Assembly: GCF_023740735.1 (NCBI RefSeq)
Contig: NZ_JAMRXH010000023.1
Location: forward strand, 42,929-106,928
Reading direction: 5' to 3'
Length of the DNA stretch: 64,000 nucleotides
From: Nocardia sp. CDC159
Lineage (GTDB): Bacteria; Actinomycetota; Actinomycetes; Mycobacteriales; Mycobacteriaceae
Below, in pieces: positions 34,337 to 43,744 of this stretch. How positions within the stretch are numbered: position 1 is the stretch's first letter; each line of letters begins with the position of its first letter. The notes beneath the pieces were generated by a model. That model worked only from the letters and a program-made list of their open reading frames with translations, searched no databases and had not been told where the DNA came from. The translations under genes and the position numbers were made by a program.

Positions 34337-34657
34337 GTGGTGGATATCGTGACGGACGCGCGGATCGTGGCAGCACTACGCCGCCTGTATCCGCTTGTCG
34401 CAGAGCGCGATGATTTGGCCCAGACGGTCTCCCATCTCCGGGAAGCCACCAGTGCCCGAGAACTCGAGGAACGCGACCGCCACGGCAGTCGCATGGCAGA
34501 GCTCGACGAGCGAATCCTTCGCGCTACCGCAGCTGCCCTCGACGAGATCGGGCTGTACGACGGGGCCCGAGCGATCGAGTGGGCGATGGAATCGGCAACC
34601 GCTCATAACCCTTGCGCACCAACGACAGTCGCCAACGGCAACAACGGACGCCCGTAG
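34337..34657 (+). CDS. Small hypothetical protein, helical
   Basis: A GTG start with GGGAGAAAGGG upstream gives 106 residues. The sequence is nearly all helical and charged (LRRLYPLVAERDDLAQTVSH, EERDRHGSRMAELDERILRA), likely a coiled coil. It has no signal peptide. The last 20 residues are low-complexity. It ends 11 bases before the end of the convergent diguanylate cyclase gene. Family not recognised. Confidence 0.6.
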   Translation: MVDIVTDARIVAALRRLYPLVAERDDLAQTVSHLREATSARELEERDRHGSRMAELDERILRATAAALDEIGLYDGARAIEWAMESATAHNPCAPTTVANGNNGRP

Positions 34658-34668
34658 GACGTATGGGA

Positions 34669-35829
34669 TCAGGAGGCCAGGACCGAGGGATCCTCACCGG
34701 GGGTACTCTTCGCGACAACCACCCTGTTGCCACCGAGACGTTTTGCCACGTACATCGCTTCGTCGGACAAGCGCAATCGGCGACGGCAGCACACGACGCC
34801 GCCCTCACCAGGGGCCGGGCCGGTGTCACACAGCGCGACTCCGATACTGGCCGTCACTGCGACAGGCACGTTCGTCACGGCCGTTATGGCACCGCGTAGT
34901 CGTTCCGCCACCGCATCCATACCGTCGCGAAGGTGGCCCACAACCACGAATTCGTCGCCGCCGGTGCGCGCTACCAACGCATCCGGATCGGCCGCGGCTC
35001 GGAGTTGCCGGGCGGTTCGAATCAGCAGTTCATCGCCCACGGAATGACCGTAGTGGTCGTTGACGATCTTGAATCCGTCTATGTCCACCGCGGCGAAATA
35101 AAACCTCCGGTGTTGCCGACCGCAGGGCGTCAACCATCGAGGCCAGCCCTGAACGCTGCTCGCGTGTCGAAGCAGGTGACACTCCAGACCGCGTCTATTC
35201 GCCAGGCCGGTGAGCGGATCAGTGTGTGCGTCCCGGCGAAACAGCCAGCAGCAGAACTGCACCACAGGCAATACACAGCACGCCACGACGAGAGGGGACA
35301 CCGATTCCATCACGAGAGTCACGCCGATGTCTCCAGACCGGGAGTACCCGAGAACCGCCAGCGTTGGCAGGGCGGAAATCGATAGCAGGGACCATCCGGC
35401 ATGCACCAGTAGCGCCCGCGGGCCGTGGAAAATCGCTAGGTATGCTCCCGTAGCTACCAGGAGCGCATTTCCCGTCGCACCCAGCACGGGGTCCGGGGCG
35501 ATCACATTGTGGATTCCGACAGCGACGTCCAGGAGAGCAACCCATAACAGGGATTCGAACTCCCCCGGCCATGGCAGTAACCACCAGCGCAACGTCCAAA
35601 GCGCGGAAGGAACAGCCAAGAGGCAGACTCGAGCAGCGCCTGCCGGGGCTTCTCGCCCTGCGACCACTATCAGGGTGATCCCGGTGAGCGACACCACCAC
35701 GATTCCTACCGCGCCGATCGAGACTTTCAGTCGCCACCGGAAAGAATGGTCACCGGCGGCATGGACCGGCCAGCAATAGTGCAACCGGTCGCCCCACCAG
35801 GATCGAAATATCTGCCCACTGTCCTTCAT
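34669..35829 (-). CDS. GGDEF-domain diguanylate cyclase, membrane-bound
   Basis: ATG 35829 is chosen; the frame reaches 35877. It gives 386 residues with about six membrane helices (residues about 32-195) and a C-terminal GGDEF domain (about 210-370). The active-site loop RTGGDEFVVV is intact, and DPLTGLANRRGLE marks the domain start. The enzyme would make cyclic di-GMP from GTP. The sensor part is a 6-helix region with no recognisable periplasmic domain. There is a distinctive insertion, VCCRRRLRLSD, before the last segment. It is convergent with the small helical protein gene. Confidence 0.92.
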   Translation of the reverse strand: MKDSGQIFRSWWGDRLHYCWPVHAAGDHSFRWRLKVSIGAVGIVVVSLTGITLIVVAGREAPAGAARVCLLAVPSALWTLRWWLLPWPGEFESLLWVALLDVAVGIHNVIAPDPVLGATGNALLVATGAYLAIFHGPRALLVHAGWSLLSISALPTLAVLGYSRSGDIGVTLVMESVSPLVVACCVLPVVQFCCWLFRRDAHTDPLTGLANRRGLECHLLRHASSVQGWPRWLTPCGRQHRRFYFAAVDIDGFKIVNDHYGHSVGDELLIRTARQLRAAADPDALVARTGGDEFVVVGHLRDGMDAVAERLRGAITAVTNVPVAVTASIGVALCDTGPAPGEGGVVCCRRRLRLSDEAMYVAKRLGGNRVVVAKSTPGEDPSVLAS

Positions 35830-35890
35830 GTCGCTCTTCACCACATCTCGGCAGCATCCATCGACCACTGATCGCACTCGGTGGAGATTT

Positions 35891-36793
35891 TCAAAGAACA
35901 GTACATTTGCAGGAGCCCGCCGAGGGCGGCAGGAAGACGCTGAATTCTCCGAAGTCGGCGGCCTTCACCGGATCCAGGAAGCAGTCGACACGATCCTCGA
36001 GGACTACCGAGCCCGTCACCAATTTTTCGAAGGCGTCGGCAACACGCCTCAGCACTTCCGGGTAAGCTCGATATCGCGCTCCGTGAGCGCATAGAATATC
36101 GTCTATATAGGGCGCGATATCGGTCGTAAGCATCGCGGTGGTGAGCGCATACGTTTCGATATGCGCCGTTGCCAGATGGGCATACATGGATCCCGTGCCG
36201 ATAGTATCGCCTGAGAACAAGACCCGATTCCGCTCGTCCAGAAGACAGATCGAGTCCGCCGAGTGTCCTGGCGTATAGACGACTCGCAGACAACGGTCAC
36301 CGAGGTCGATTTCTTCACCGTCCTGAAGAAGCCGGGTCGGCTCCACGTACGCAATTTCCCAGTGCATCGGATCAAAATGCTCCGGAAACGGTCGCATTCG
36401 CATCTCTGGACCGAGGACGTTGAACCAAATCCTGTCTATTTCCGCAAAGGCGCGGTACTGTTCCTGAACGGCGTCTACCGCTATGAGATATTGAGACAAC
36501 CAATGCTCTGGCGGACCAGTACGATGGAGCTCCGAGCCAGCAAAATGAAAGGCCACCTCCTCGAACTCGTGGTTACCTCCGACATGATCGAAATGATGAT
36601 GACTGTTGACAACTAGTACAGGGCGATCAGTGATCGTCTCTACACATCGCCGGATGCTGTCCACTCCCAGGCCGCTATCGAACAGGACCGCACGGCGGGA
36701 ACCCACGATCAGATAGCTATTGACGTGCATCGGTTCGGCAATCAGGTAGATCCCGTCACGTATTCGCTGCACCGCGAACCAATCCCCGGCCAT
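35891..36793 (-). CDS. Metallo-beta-lactamase-fold hydrolase
   Basis: ATG 36793 with GGGAGG eight bases upstream gives 300 residues. The metal motif HxHxDH appears as NSHHHFDHVGG, with the further ligands in TPGHSADSI, the Asp of FSGDTIGTG and His in CAHGARYRAY. This is the glyoxalase II/lactonase-like subgroup. It is 57 bases downstream of the LysR gene on the same strand, so the regulator and the enzyme are probably linked. The codon use is more A/T-rich than the neighbouring cluster genes, a possible sign of different origin. Substrate unknown. Confidence 0.88.
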   Translation of the reverse strand: MAGDWFAVQRIRDGIYLIAEPMHVNSYLIVGSRRAVLFDSGLGVDSIRRCVETITDRPVLVVNSHHHFDHVGGNHEFEEVAFHFAGSELHRTGPPEHWLSQYLIAVDAVQEQYRAFAEIDRIWFNVLGPEMRMRPFPEHFDPMHWEIAYVEPTRLLQDGEEIDLGDRCLRVVYTPGHSADSICLLDERNRVLFSGDTIGTGSMYAHLATAHIETYALTTAMLTTDIAPYIDDILCAHGARYRAYPEVLRRVADAFEKLVTGSVVLEDRVDCFLDPVKAADFGEFSVFLPPSAGSCKCTVL

Positions 36794-36850
36794 CTTCACC
36801 ACCTCCCGTGCGTTGTGCTGACAGTAGTATCAGCTGACGTCCCGACTCCT

Positions 36851-37789
36851 TCATGGATACGCTTCCGAACCCTCCAACAGGCCAATCGCCACGAGCTTAC
36901 GGCCGAGATTTCCATTTCCAGCGATCTCGAGAAACCTGTCCACAACTGGCGATTCATCTCGAGCTTGTACCGATATCGTCCGCCGGATAGGCTTCTCCAG
37001 GTGTACAGCTGAGAGCATCGGCCACGCACCCTTCAGCGCCATCTTCGGCACCAGAGTGACCCCGATTCCATGCGCAACGAGACTCAGCGCGGTAGGAACG
37101 TCCCCAGCGGTGGCCACGTACCGCACATCCACCCCGGCGCGCTCGGACTCTCTTCTTATTATCTTGTCGATGTCGGAATGGGTGCGATACCCCACCCACG
37201 GCTGTAGGGCAAGCGCTGGCCATGTCGCCTCCAAGCCCGCCGCTCGGCTGCGATGGCAGGCAATGACAAGCTCCTCTTCACCGATGGTTCTCGCATTTCT
37301 GCCGTCGCGAAATGTCTCCAGGGGCCCGACAGCGAGATCGACGATGCCGCGGTCGAGCGCAGCGCAGAGCGACCGGGTATCGGTGTAGGATTCCACTGAA
37401 ATGCGCATGACCTGCCGCTCGCGCTGCATCCGATAGATTATCGGCGGGATCAGCTTCGTCGCCAAAGTAGTCGTGGCGCCGACAGTGACCACATCGTCGC
37501 TGAATGTCCGACATACCGACAGTGTCTCGTAAAACGAGTCCATGACCCCGGCCGCGTGCTCAAAGAATACGTTCCCGAACCTGGTCAGAGACGATCGGCC
37601 GGACGCGCGGTCGTACAGCTTTCGGTCCAGCACCGCTTCGAGTGCGCATATCTGTTGCGACATAGCCGACGGCGTGACGCCGAACTTCTTTGCAGCAAGG
37701 GCCTTGGAGCCAAGCCGTACCGACCACACAAAGTATTCAATCTGTCTGAGCGTTATCGGATTCGATGTGAGTGACGCGAAATCGAGCAC
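36851..37789 (-). CDS. LysR-family transcriptional regulator
   Basis: A GTG start with AGGAAAC upstream gives 312 residues. The HTH is at about 14-75 (LRQIEYFVWSVRLGSKALAA, FGVTPSAMSQQICALEAVL), followed by a periplasmic-binding-like effector domain (VTVGATTTLATKLIPPII and GYRTHSDIDKII). It lies just upstream of the metallo-hydrolase gene in the same direction. LysR regulators usually control the adjacent gene, often divergent; upstream here is a long gene-poor region. Effector unknown. Confidence 0.93.
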   Translation of the reverse strand: MLDFASLTSNPITLRQIEYFVWSVRLGSKALAAKKFGVTPSAMSQQICALEAVLDRKLYDRASGRSSLTRFGNVFFEHAAGVMDSFYETLSVCRTFSDDVVTVGATTTLATKLIPPIIYRMQRERQVMRISVESYTDTRSLCAALDRGIVDLAVGPLETFRDGRNARTIGEEELVIACHRSRAAGLEATWPALALQPWVGYRTHSDIDKIIRRESERAGVDVRYVATAGDVPTALSLVAHGIGVTLVPKMALKGAWPMLSAVHLEKPIRRTISVQARDESPVVDRFLEIAGNGNLGRKLVAIGLLEGSEAYP

Positions 37790-39064
37790 CGGCAGTTTCC
37801 TATTTCTTCATGCGCACTCGCAAATCATATTGCAGCCCGCGGATGTTTGCTCAAGATGTGCTGATCGTATGCATAGCGCGAGACAGTGTCAATATTTTCT
37901 TCTCATCATGTCGGTGACGTACATCACTACGTTTCGGTATAGGTAATATCCATTTCAATTTCCCCCACTTCAGCGTCTTGCCGAACAGTCCACATAGTCG
38001 CTCAACCCGCCCCGAGGGATACGAGAACAGCCGGCATCGCCACTTTGCATACAAAAGCGCAGATGGGGCAACCATCCAGAAAAGCGATGGCGTTTGGATC
38101 CCGGTCAGAGGGGTGGGAACACAGGACGAAGCGCTCGGCCGGTCTGGGCCTGCGGGCAAACCAGTACTGCGGGCATACACGGGGTCAGCCGGCCGGCAGC
38201 AAACCTCGACTCTCCAGCATCAACGTCCTCGGTGGAACGTTGGACACGAAGTAAGAGCACACATGTCGGAGTGGCCAGAAGCCTCGGAGCGAGGTGAGTG
38301 CACCATATCGCGGTCCGGGCGGCCACGAAACCTCGAACCGCGCGCACTTAAGGAATACCTTGCCATCGTCAAGATGCCCTACATCATCACTACCCGCCCG
38401 GTCCGGCCAGCTCACCCGCGGTGCGAGACCGGCGCTCCTATTACTCGAGGCCCGCTAGCGACACCGTCTCGGAAAAAGTTTTTCGGCCAGCAGCTCTCGT
38501 AGCAACGAGATTTGACCTTACACGGCCCTCGGGCCGCCATAGTTCCTACGGCACGCACCGCCGACACCCGCCGCGTATCCGAAATAGTTCCAGATGGCAG
38601 CTTGTGATGAGAATCTCAACAAATGGTTGGCCGCAGCGGGATCCGCAGGTTAGCTGCTAAGTTACGTTTCGTTCTCGATTGTCGGAGGTCGGGGCGCACT
38701 GTTCGTCCATTGTGATTACATAATTATCAAGGGCGTGTCATGGGTTCATCATCTTCACCACAGAATCCCGCGAGCCGGGTCGTGCGAATCGATGTGGCTC
38801 TTGATTCACCGCCCGCGCAATCGCGGAGCACTGACAGTGGCTCCGATCCGATGGGGGTCGGGCCATGTAGTGCCATGCCAGAGCGGTCGAAATATCCAGG
38901 CGGCGCATGCCTGGCCTCCGCGCCCGACACGGCTGGCGCGGAAATTCCTCCACACAGATCATCGCGCTCAGCAATTTCGATATCACGGTCCCCCTGCTCA
39001 TTCCAGGGCCGGCGCCCGAAGTGAGCTCCCGCCACCGCGGTGGCGTCTATCGGAGTGCGGCGGA
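37790..39064. other. Gene-poor, relatively A/T-rich stretch
   Basis: About 1.27 kb without a convincing gene, upstream of the LysR gene. The part at 37790-37980 and 38580-38740 is markedly A/T-richer than the rest of the window and could hold the LysR promoter and binding site (the T-N11-A type was not pinned down). Frames at 37978-38502 and 38727-39155 have no recognisable domain. Confidence 0.45.
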
Positions 39065-39274
39065 TCACCCAGATCCCTTGGACGCCTCCGCGGTTGACTC
39101 CGGGGTGAACAGGCCAACGATTCCCAGTTCCGTGGCGGCTTCGAGCGAATTCCATCCTGCCGCGACAGCGGCAGCGAACAGCTCGAGGCGAGCCTGCCCG
39201 GCAGTGGCGTACTCGCGGAGCGCGGACTCGTATCGCCTTCTCGCAGCCTGCAGTTCAGCTCCAGTGATGTCCAC
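39065..39274 (-). CDS. Small hypothetical protein, HTH-like
   Basis: A GTG start at 39274 gives 69 residues: a helix-rich N-terminus (VDITGAELQAARRRYESALR), then AAVAAGWNSLEAATELGI, which looks like a short helix-turn-helix. Small proteins of this pattern (a helix pair followed by a sigma-like HTH) are frequent in actinobacteria. No ribosome-binding site is obvious. It stands alone in a gene-poor area. Low certainty. Confidence 0.4.
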   Translation of the reverse strand: MDITGAELQAARRRYESALREYATAGQARLELFAAAVAAGWNSLEAATELGIVGLFTPESTAEASKGSG

Positions 39275-39755
39275 ACTCAAACGGTAGCAAATGGATGGCA
39301 ATACTGGTGCGGTGTCGCCGATCCTCCTCCTGCCCCGGAGTCCGCAGGGATAGATCCCGTTGAGCCAGCCGAAATAGCAATCCGCGCAGGCTCTTCCACC
39401 CTCACCCCACGTCGTAGCCCACTCGCCGCACCTGTCAAGTCGCTAGGATTACGCGCGCGCAGTCGATTGCTGTGCAGTTACAGACCGATCATGGCGATAT
39501 CCCCGGACCCAGGTACGCGAATCACAAGGCTCTCCACACCTTCAGCGTCGAGAGCTACACGCCTCCCGCCGACAACTTCCGGCCCCGGACCTCATATGTT
39601 CGAACAGGGTCTCGGGCGCAGTAACGACCGTATCGGCTCGATGCGGATCGACGGGCTGAGGGTGGCGCGGCCGGCGCGGTGGTTCCTGCGCTGCGGGTTG
39701 CCAGCGCGGTAGCAAAGGTCGTGGGACATCGAGTTCGGGCCGATGCCGGCTCGGA
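39275..39755. other. Gene-poor stretch
   Basis: 480 bases with no convincing gene, between the small HTH-like gene and the stop of the NCS1 permease gene. I see nothing definite here. Confidence 0.4.
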
Positions 39756-41414
39756 TCAGATTCCTGATTCGGCCGAGTTACCGTCTCGGTCAACCGGATC
39801 GACTCCGGAGCAGGGCCTGCGCAATCGGCCCTTGGTTGGCCATCGCAGCCAGATCCGATGCCGTTTATCCAGTCGGATAAGGAGAGGGTAGGTCAACATG
39901 GCCGAACCGAGGCCGACGGCCCAGCCGTAGTCGGCGAGAGGCCGCAGGGCAGGTATGAGTCCATCCGGCGGGAACGGACCCGGTGCCACGCCGTCGCCGA
40001 TAGTCGAGTAGGAGCCACCGATGGCAAGGAGGGCGCCGACCACGAGGGCCAGTGCTGCTCGCCAGTTCCAGCCGCCCGCATACCAGTAACGGCCGAAGCG
40101 GCGGTACAGGTCGGCGACCACGAGCTGGGTGCGGCGGACGAGCCAGTAGTCGGCGATCAGGACTCCCGCGACCGCCCCCAGCAGCCCACCGACAGTGTTG
40201 AGCCAGATGTAGATGTAGGTATGGGGGTCGGCGATGAGCTTCCACGGCATGATCACCACACCGACCACACAGGTGATCAGGGCCCCGGTGCGGAATCCGA
40301 CGACCCTCGGCGCCAGATTGGCGAAGTCGTAGGCCGAGCTGACGATATTGGCGGGGATGTTCACCGACAGCGTCGCGATCAACACGATCATCAGGGCGAA
40401 CAGCGTGCCGATGACTGAGTCCACCTTCGCGGCCACCTGGACCGGGTCCCATATCGGTGCGCCGTAGACGGACTGGGTGCCAGAGGTCACCAACACCGCC
40501 AGAAACGCGAACAGGGTCATCGTGGTGGGTAGTCCCAGCGCCTGGCCGCGCATCTGGGCTCGTTGACTGACGCCGAACCGGGTGAAGTCGGGCATGTTCA
40601 ACGACAGCGTGGACCAGGACCCGATCACACCCATCAGCGATGGGAAGAAGACCACCCAAAAGTCATGGCCCCAACCAAGTTTCGAGGGTTCGCTCACCAG
40701 CGGACCGACCCCGCCCGCCTTCACCGCGATCCATATCAGCAATGCCACCGCGCCGACGATCACCAACGGCGCCGCCCAATTCTCGAACCGTCGCAGCGCC
40801 TCCATTCCACGCATGACGATGGCCACCTGAAGCACCCAGAACAGCGCGAAGGATACCCATTGCGTCCACGGGTACCCACCGAAAAGATCAGCGTGCGACC
40901 AACTCTCGCCGAACAGCCTTCCGGTCAGCACGAAGATCGCCTCGCCGCCGATCCAGGACTGGATGCCGAACCACGCGCACGCTACCGACGCGCGCACCAA
41001 TGCGGGCAGATTGGCCCCGCGCACCCCGAAACTCGCCCGCACGAATACGGGAAACGGAATCCCGTACTTGGTGCCGACATGCCCGGTGAGCAGCATCGGC
41101 ACCAACACGACGACGTTGGCCGCGGCGATGGTCCCGACCGCCTGCACCCAGTTCATTCCAACGGCGATCAACCCGGAGGCCAACGTCCAGGACGCGACGT
41201 TATGAGCCATGCCCACCCACAGCGCCATGAAGTTGTAGGTCGTCCAGCGCCGCCGCGCGATCGGGACCGGGCGCAAATCATCGTTGGCCAGAGCAGCGTC
41301 GTCGAGAACCACGCCGCCTGCCAGCTCCACCCGGCTGTCGGGCCGTAGTATTTGTTCTCCTGCAGACGATTCCGATGCTTCCATGGCGTCCGGCCGGGAG
41401 GTGTCGGTGCTCAT
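39756..41414 (-). CDS. NCS1-family nucleobase/hydantoin/allantoin:cation symporter
   Basis: ATG 41414 (AGGA upstream) gives 552 residues. The N-terminal signature PVPIARRRWTTYNFMALWVG, followed by about 12 helices, is typical of NCS1 proteins. Motifs seen are PVFVRASFGVRGANLPAL, WFGIQSWIGGEAIF, NMPDFTRFGVSQRAQMRGQA and IADYWLVRRTQL. Family members take up purines, pyrimidines, hydantoins or allantoin with Na+ or H+. The last 30 residues are an unusual charged tail. The gene sits leftward of an ABC importer with an NMT1-type binding protein, which suggests a locus for uptake of small N-heterocycles, but no catabolic genes are seen next to it. Confidence 0.93.
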   Translation of the reverse strand: MSTDTSRPDAMEASESSAGEQILRPDSRVELAGGVVLDDAALANDDLRPVPIARRRWTTYNFMALWVGMAHNVASWTLASGLIAVGMNWVQAVGTIAAANVVVLVPMLLTGHVGTKYGIPFPVFVRASFGVRGANLPALVRASVACAWFGIQSWIGGEAIFVLTGRLFGESWSHADLFGGYPWTQWVSFALFWVLQVAIVMRGMEALRRFENWAAPLVIVGAVALLIWIAVKAGGVGPLVSEPSKLGWGHDFWVVFFPSLMGVIGSWSTLSLNMPDFTRFGVSQRAQMRGQALGLPTTMTLFAFLAVLVTSGTQSVYGAPIWDPVQVAAKVDSVIGTLFALMIVLIATLSVNIPANIVSSAYDFANLAPRVVGFRTGALITCVVGVVIMPWKLIADPHTYIYIWLNTVGGLLGAVAGVLIADYWLVRRTQLVVADLYRRFGRYWYAGGWNWRAALALVVGALLAIGGSYSTIGDGVAPGPFPPDGLIPALRPLADYGWAVGLGSAMLTYPLLIRLDKRHRIWLRWPTKGRLRRPCSGVDPVDRDGNSAESGI

Positions 41415-41861
41415 GCTGCGTCCTTTTCTGCTCGACGTCGACGCGACCCGGGTGAGGTGATGAGCCGGTCCGGTGCCGGACACCGCCGTCAAGTAGCGAG
41501 GTCCTCGCCCTGCTTCGATTCCGACCGCCACACCCACGACTCTTCGCGGCACGAATGTGAACCAGGGCCAGCGGTGGAAATGCATTCAGGTCCACACCGT
41601 CTGGGCCGCCAACTGGACACTCCCGCGACACCGGCGCTCTGGCACGGCCTGAGCCGCAGGTATTGCAGTAGCGCTTGATGCGACCCGGCCCTTCTCTCAG
41701 CGCTGACGATCCGCATCTCGAGCACAAGCTCCACGACAGGGAGGAATCCGACCCAGCTCCGGGATGCGAACAACAACCTTTTCGCGTTGCCGAGCCCTAA
41801 TATTTGGTGCCGCGCCCCTAGGAAATTGGGGGCAAGTTGATTCGAAGCATGAGTGTGAGCA
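41415..41861. other. Intergenic stretch between NCS1 gene and ABC operon
   Basis: 450 bases without a convincing gene. It should contain the NCS1 promoter. I saw no riboswitch-like conserved sequence. Confidence 0.4.
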
Positions 41862-42869
41862 TCATCTTCGTACCGCCGCCCGAGCGAACGTGAAGTCCAC
41901 GAAGGACTCCGTGTTCAGCGCCGACGCATCCTGGATCAGTCCTGTCGCCCGATAAACCTGCTGCTGTCTATCGAGTTGGTCGGGTAGCGGAGCGAGATCG
42001 GGCAGCCAGATATAGGAGGGAGTGTCTCGAAGGACGGCAATGTCCTGTCCCGTCGCCTCGGCGAGGATCGTCAGAACCTCTTCGGACTTCGCCCGACCGT
42101 CCTGAAGGTCACTGCTGGCCCGGACCAACGCGTCGAAGAAGCGTTGTGCTGCCGGCCCGCGGGCGAAAACGCCACTGTAGATCACACCGGTGGCCGACGA
42201 GCCCTCCGGCGGGACCGCCAGCGGTCTGGCCACGCCCTCCTTCTCCATCCGCGTCGTGAACGGGGCGGCGACCAGTGCGGCATCGACGCTGCCGTTGGCC
42301 AGCGCGGCCTGCATGTCCGGGATACCCAGGTTCACGACCTGGACGTCGGCCAACGATAGTCCCGCAGGCTGCAACACCGTCGCAACCTGGAAGCCACCCG
42401 CTGCCCCTGGGCCGCCTGCGATCGCTACCTTCCGGCCACGAAGATCGGCGGGCGTGGTTACCACGCCATCCAACTTCCTCGCCACCTCCAGCGCGCTCGG
42501 GGAAGCCTTCGCATCACCGGGGGCCAGACCCATAGAGCCGACAATCTTCAGGTCGAGGCCGCTTGCGATCGCGCTGAACATGCCAGCCGAGAACCCGGCC
42601 GCGACGACGTCCACCTTGCCGCTCGCGGCCGGCCCGACCGCGTCCTGTCCAGCCTTCACTTTCTGCAGGTGAACGGTGATGCCCTCGGCATCGAAATACC
42701 CTTTCGCCCGCGCCACGTACAGAGGCGCGAACAAGGTCGACGGTACGACCGCAACAGTGACCTTGGTGGTTCCCGAAGTCAGGCTTCGACCCGCGCACCC
42801 TGTGAAAATCAGGGCTGCGCCGACGATCAACGCAACGATGCCGAGGGCACGACGGGGATGTGTTCTCAC
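41862..42869 (-). CDS. ABC importer substrate-binding lipoprotein, NMT1/SsuA type
   Basis: GTG 42869 overlaps the permease stop (GTGA) and gives 335 residues. It starts with a lipoprotein signal (GIVALIVGAALIFTGC, lipid-modified Cys near residue 25). The mature part matches NMT1/SsuA periplasmic-binding proteins: VTVAVVPSTLFAPLYVARAK, GYFDAEGITVHLQKV and FSAGMFSAI. Such proteins bind sulfonates, nitrate, taurine or pyrimidine precursors; the ligand is not evident. It is the last gene of a three-gene operon ATPase-permease-binding protein. Confidence 0.92.
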   Translation of the reverse strand: MRTHPRRALGIVALIVGAALIFTGCAGRSLTSGTTKVTVAVVPSTLFAPLYVARAKGYFDAEGITVHLQKVKAGQDAVGPAASGKVDVVAAGFSAGMFSAIASGLDLKIVGSMGLAPGDAKASPSALEVARKLDGVVTTPADLRGRKVAIAGGPGAAGGFQVATVLQPAGLSLADVQVVNLGIPDMQAALANGSVDAALVAAPFTTRMEKEGVARPLAVPPEGSSATGVIYSGVFARGPAAQRFFDALVRASSDLQDGRAKSEEVLTILAEATGQDIAVLRDTPSYIWLPDLAPLPDQLDRQQQVYRATGLIQDASALNTESFVDFTFARAAVRR

Positions 42870-43744
42870 GAAGATGGCTCCTTGCTCTCGTACGGATTCG
42901 CCTGCACAGATTTGGCGGCGGACGCGCGCCGCCACGGCATCGCCAGCCACCCACCCACCGAGACGACGCCGGTCAGTGCCGCGCCCAGAAGCGCTGCGGT
43001 CAGCAACCCCACATACATTCGCTCCGGCTGAAACAACTGCCAGCTGTTCCAGATCAAGAAGCCGACTCCTTCGTCGGAGGCAACGAACTCGACAGCGATC
43101 GCGACCACCACGCCGAGCCCGACGGCGACCCGAAGCCCCGTGCAGATCTGGGGCAGGCATGCGGGCCCGACGACCAACCGAAAACGCTGCCCCCCTCGTA
43201 CTCGGTATGCCGTGGCCAACTCCAGCGCGCCGGTGTCGACCTCGCGCATGGCTGCCTGGGCGTTGATCTGGGTGACGAAGAAGACCGTGATCGCCACCGC
43301 GAGGATTTTCGGAGTGCTCCCCAAACCGAATATCAGCAGGAGCAACGGCAATACAGCGATCTTGGGCAAGGCGTACAGCGCGGTGAACAACGGCGCGAGC
43401 GCGGCACCCAGCAGACGCCAGGCGCCCATGCCCAACCCGACCGCGGTGCCGGCCACGGCAGCGGGGACATAGCCGCCGAGCAACCGGAGCACGGTAGCGG
43501 ACAGATCACCCAGCAGCTCGCCGGAGGCGATCATGCCGGTCGCCCGAGCCAGGATTCGACTGGGCGGCGGAAAGACCAGGGCATCGATGACACCGGTCTG
43601 GGCAGCGCACTGCCAAGCCGTGAGTGCCAGCGTCGGAGTCAGGATTGCCAACGCGATCTCGCGGCGGCGAAGTCGGCGCCGACGGCGTACCTCCGCGAGC
43701 ATGATGCGCTGCGCTCGAGGGTCGTGTTCCGCTGTCCGGCTCAT
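42866..43744 (-). CDS. ABC importer permease, SsuC/TauC type
   Basis: 292 residues with a basic N-terminus and about six membrane helices (PTLALTAWQCA, LLGGYVPAAVAGTAVGLGMG, ALYALPKIAVLPLLLLIFGL). The EAA-like cytoplasmic loop LELATAYRVRGGQRFRLVVG, which contacts the ATPase, is visible at about residue 185. The start overlaps the ATPase stop and the stop overlaps the binding-protein start, showing coupled translation. Confidence 0.93.
   Translation of the reverse strand: MSRTAEHDPRAQRIMLAEVRRRRRLRRREIALAILTPTLALTAWQCAAQTGVIDALVFPPPSRILARATGMIASGELLGDLSATVLRLLGGYVPAAVAGTAVGLGMGAWRLLGAALAPLFTALYALPKIAVLPLLLLIFGLGSTPKILAVAITVFFVTQINAQAAMREVDTGALELATAYRVRGGQRFRLVVGPACLPQICTGLRVAVGLGVVVAIAVEFVASDEGVGFLIWNSWQLFQPERMYVGLLTAALLGAALTGVVSVGGWLAMPWRRASAAKSVQANPYESKEPSS

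Noticed and set aside
34395..35063. A 222-codon rightward frame over the small helical protein and the GGDEF gene
   Set aside because: Arg/Ser/Pro-rich shadow crossing two better genes.
37978..38502. A 174-codon rightward frame
   Set aside because: No domain, poor codon character, competing frames on both strands.
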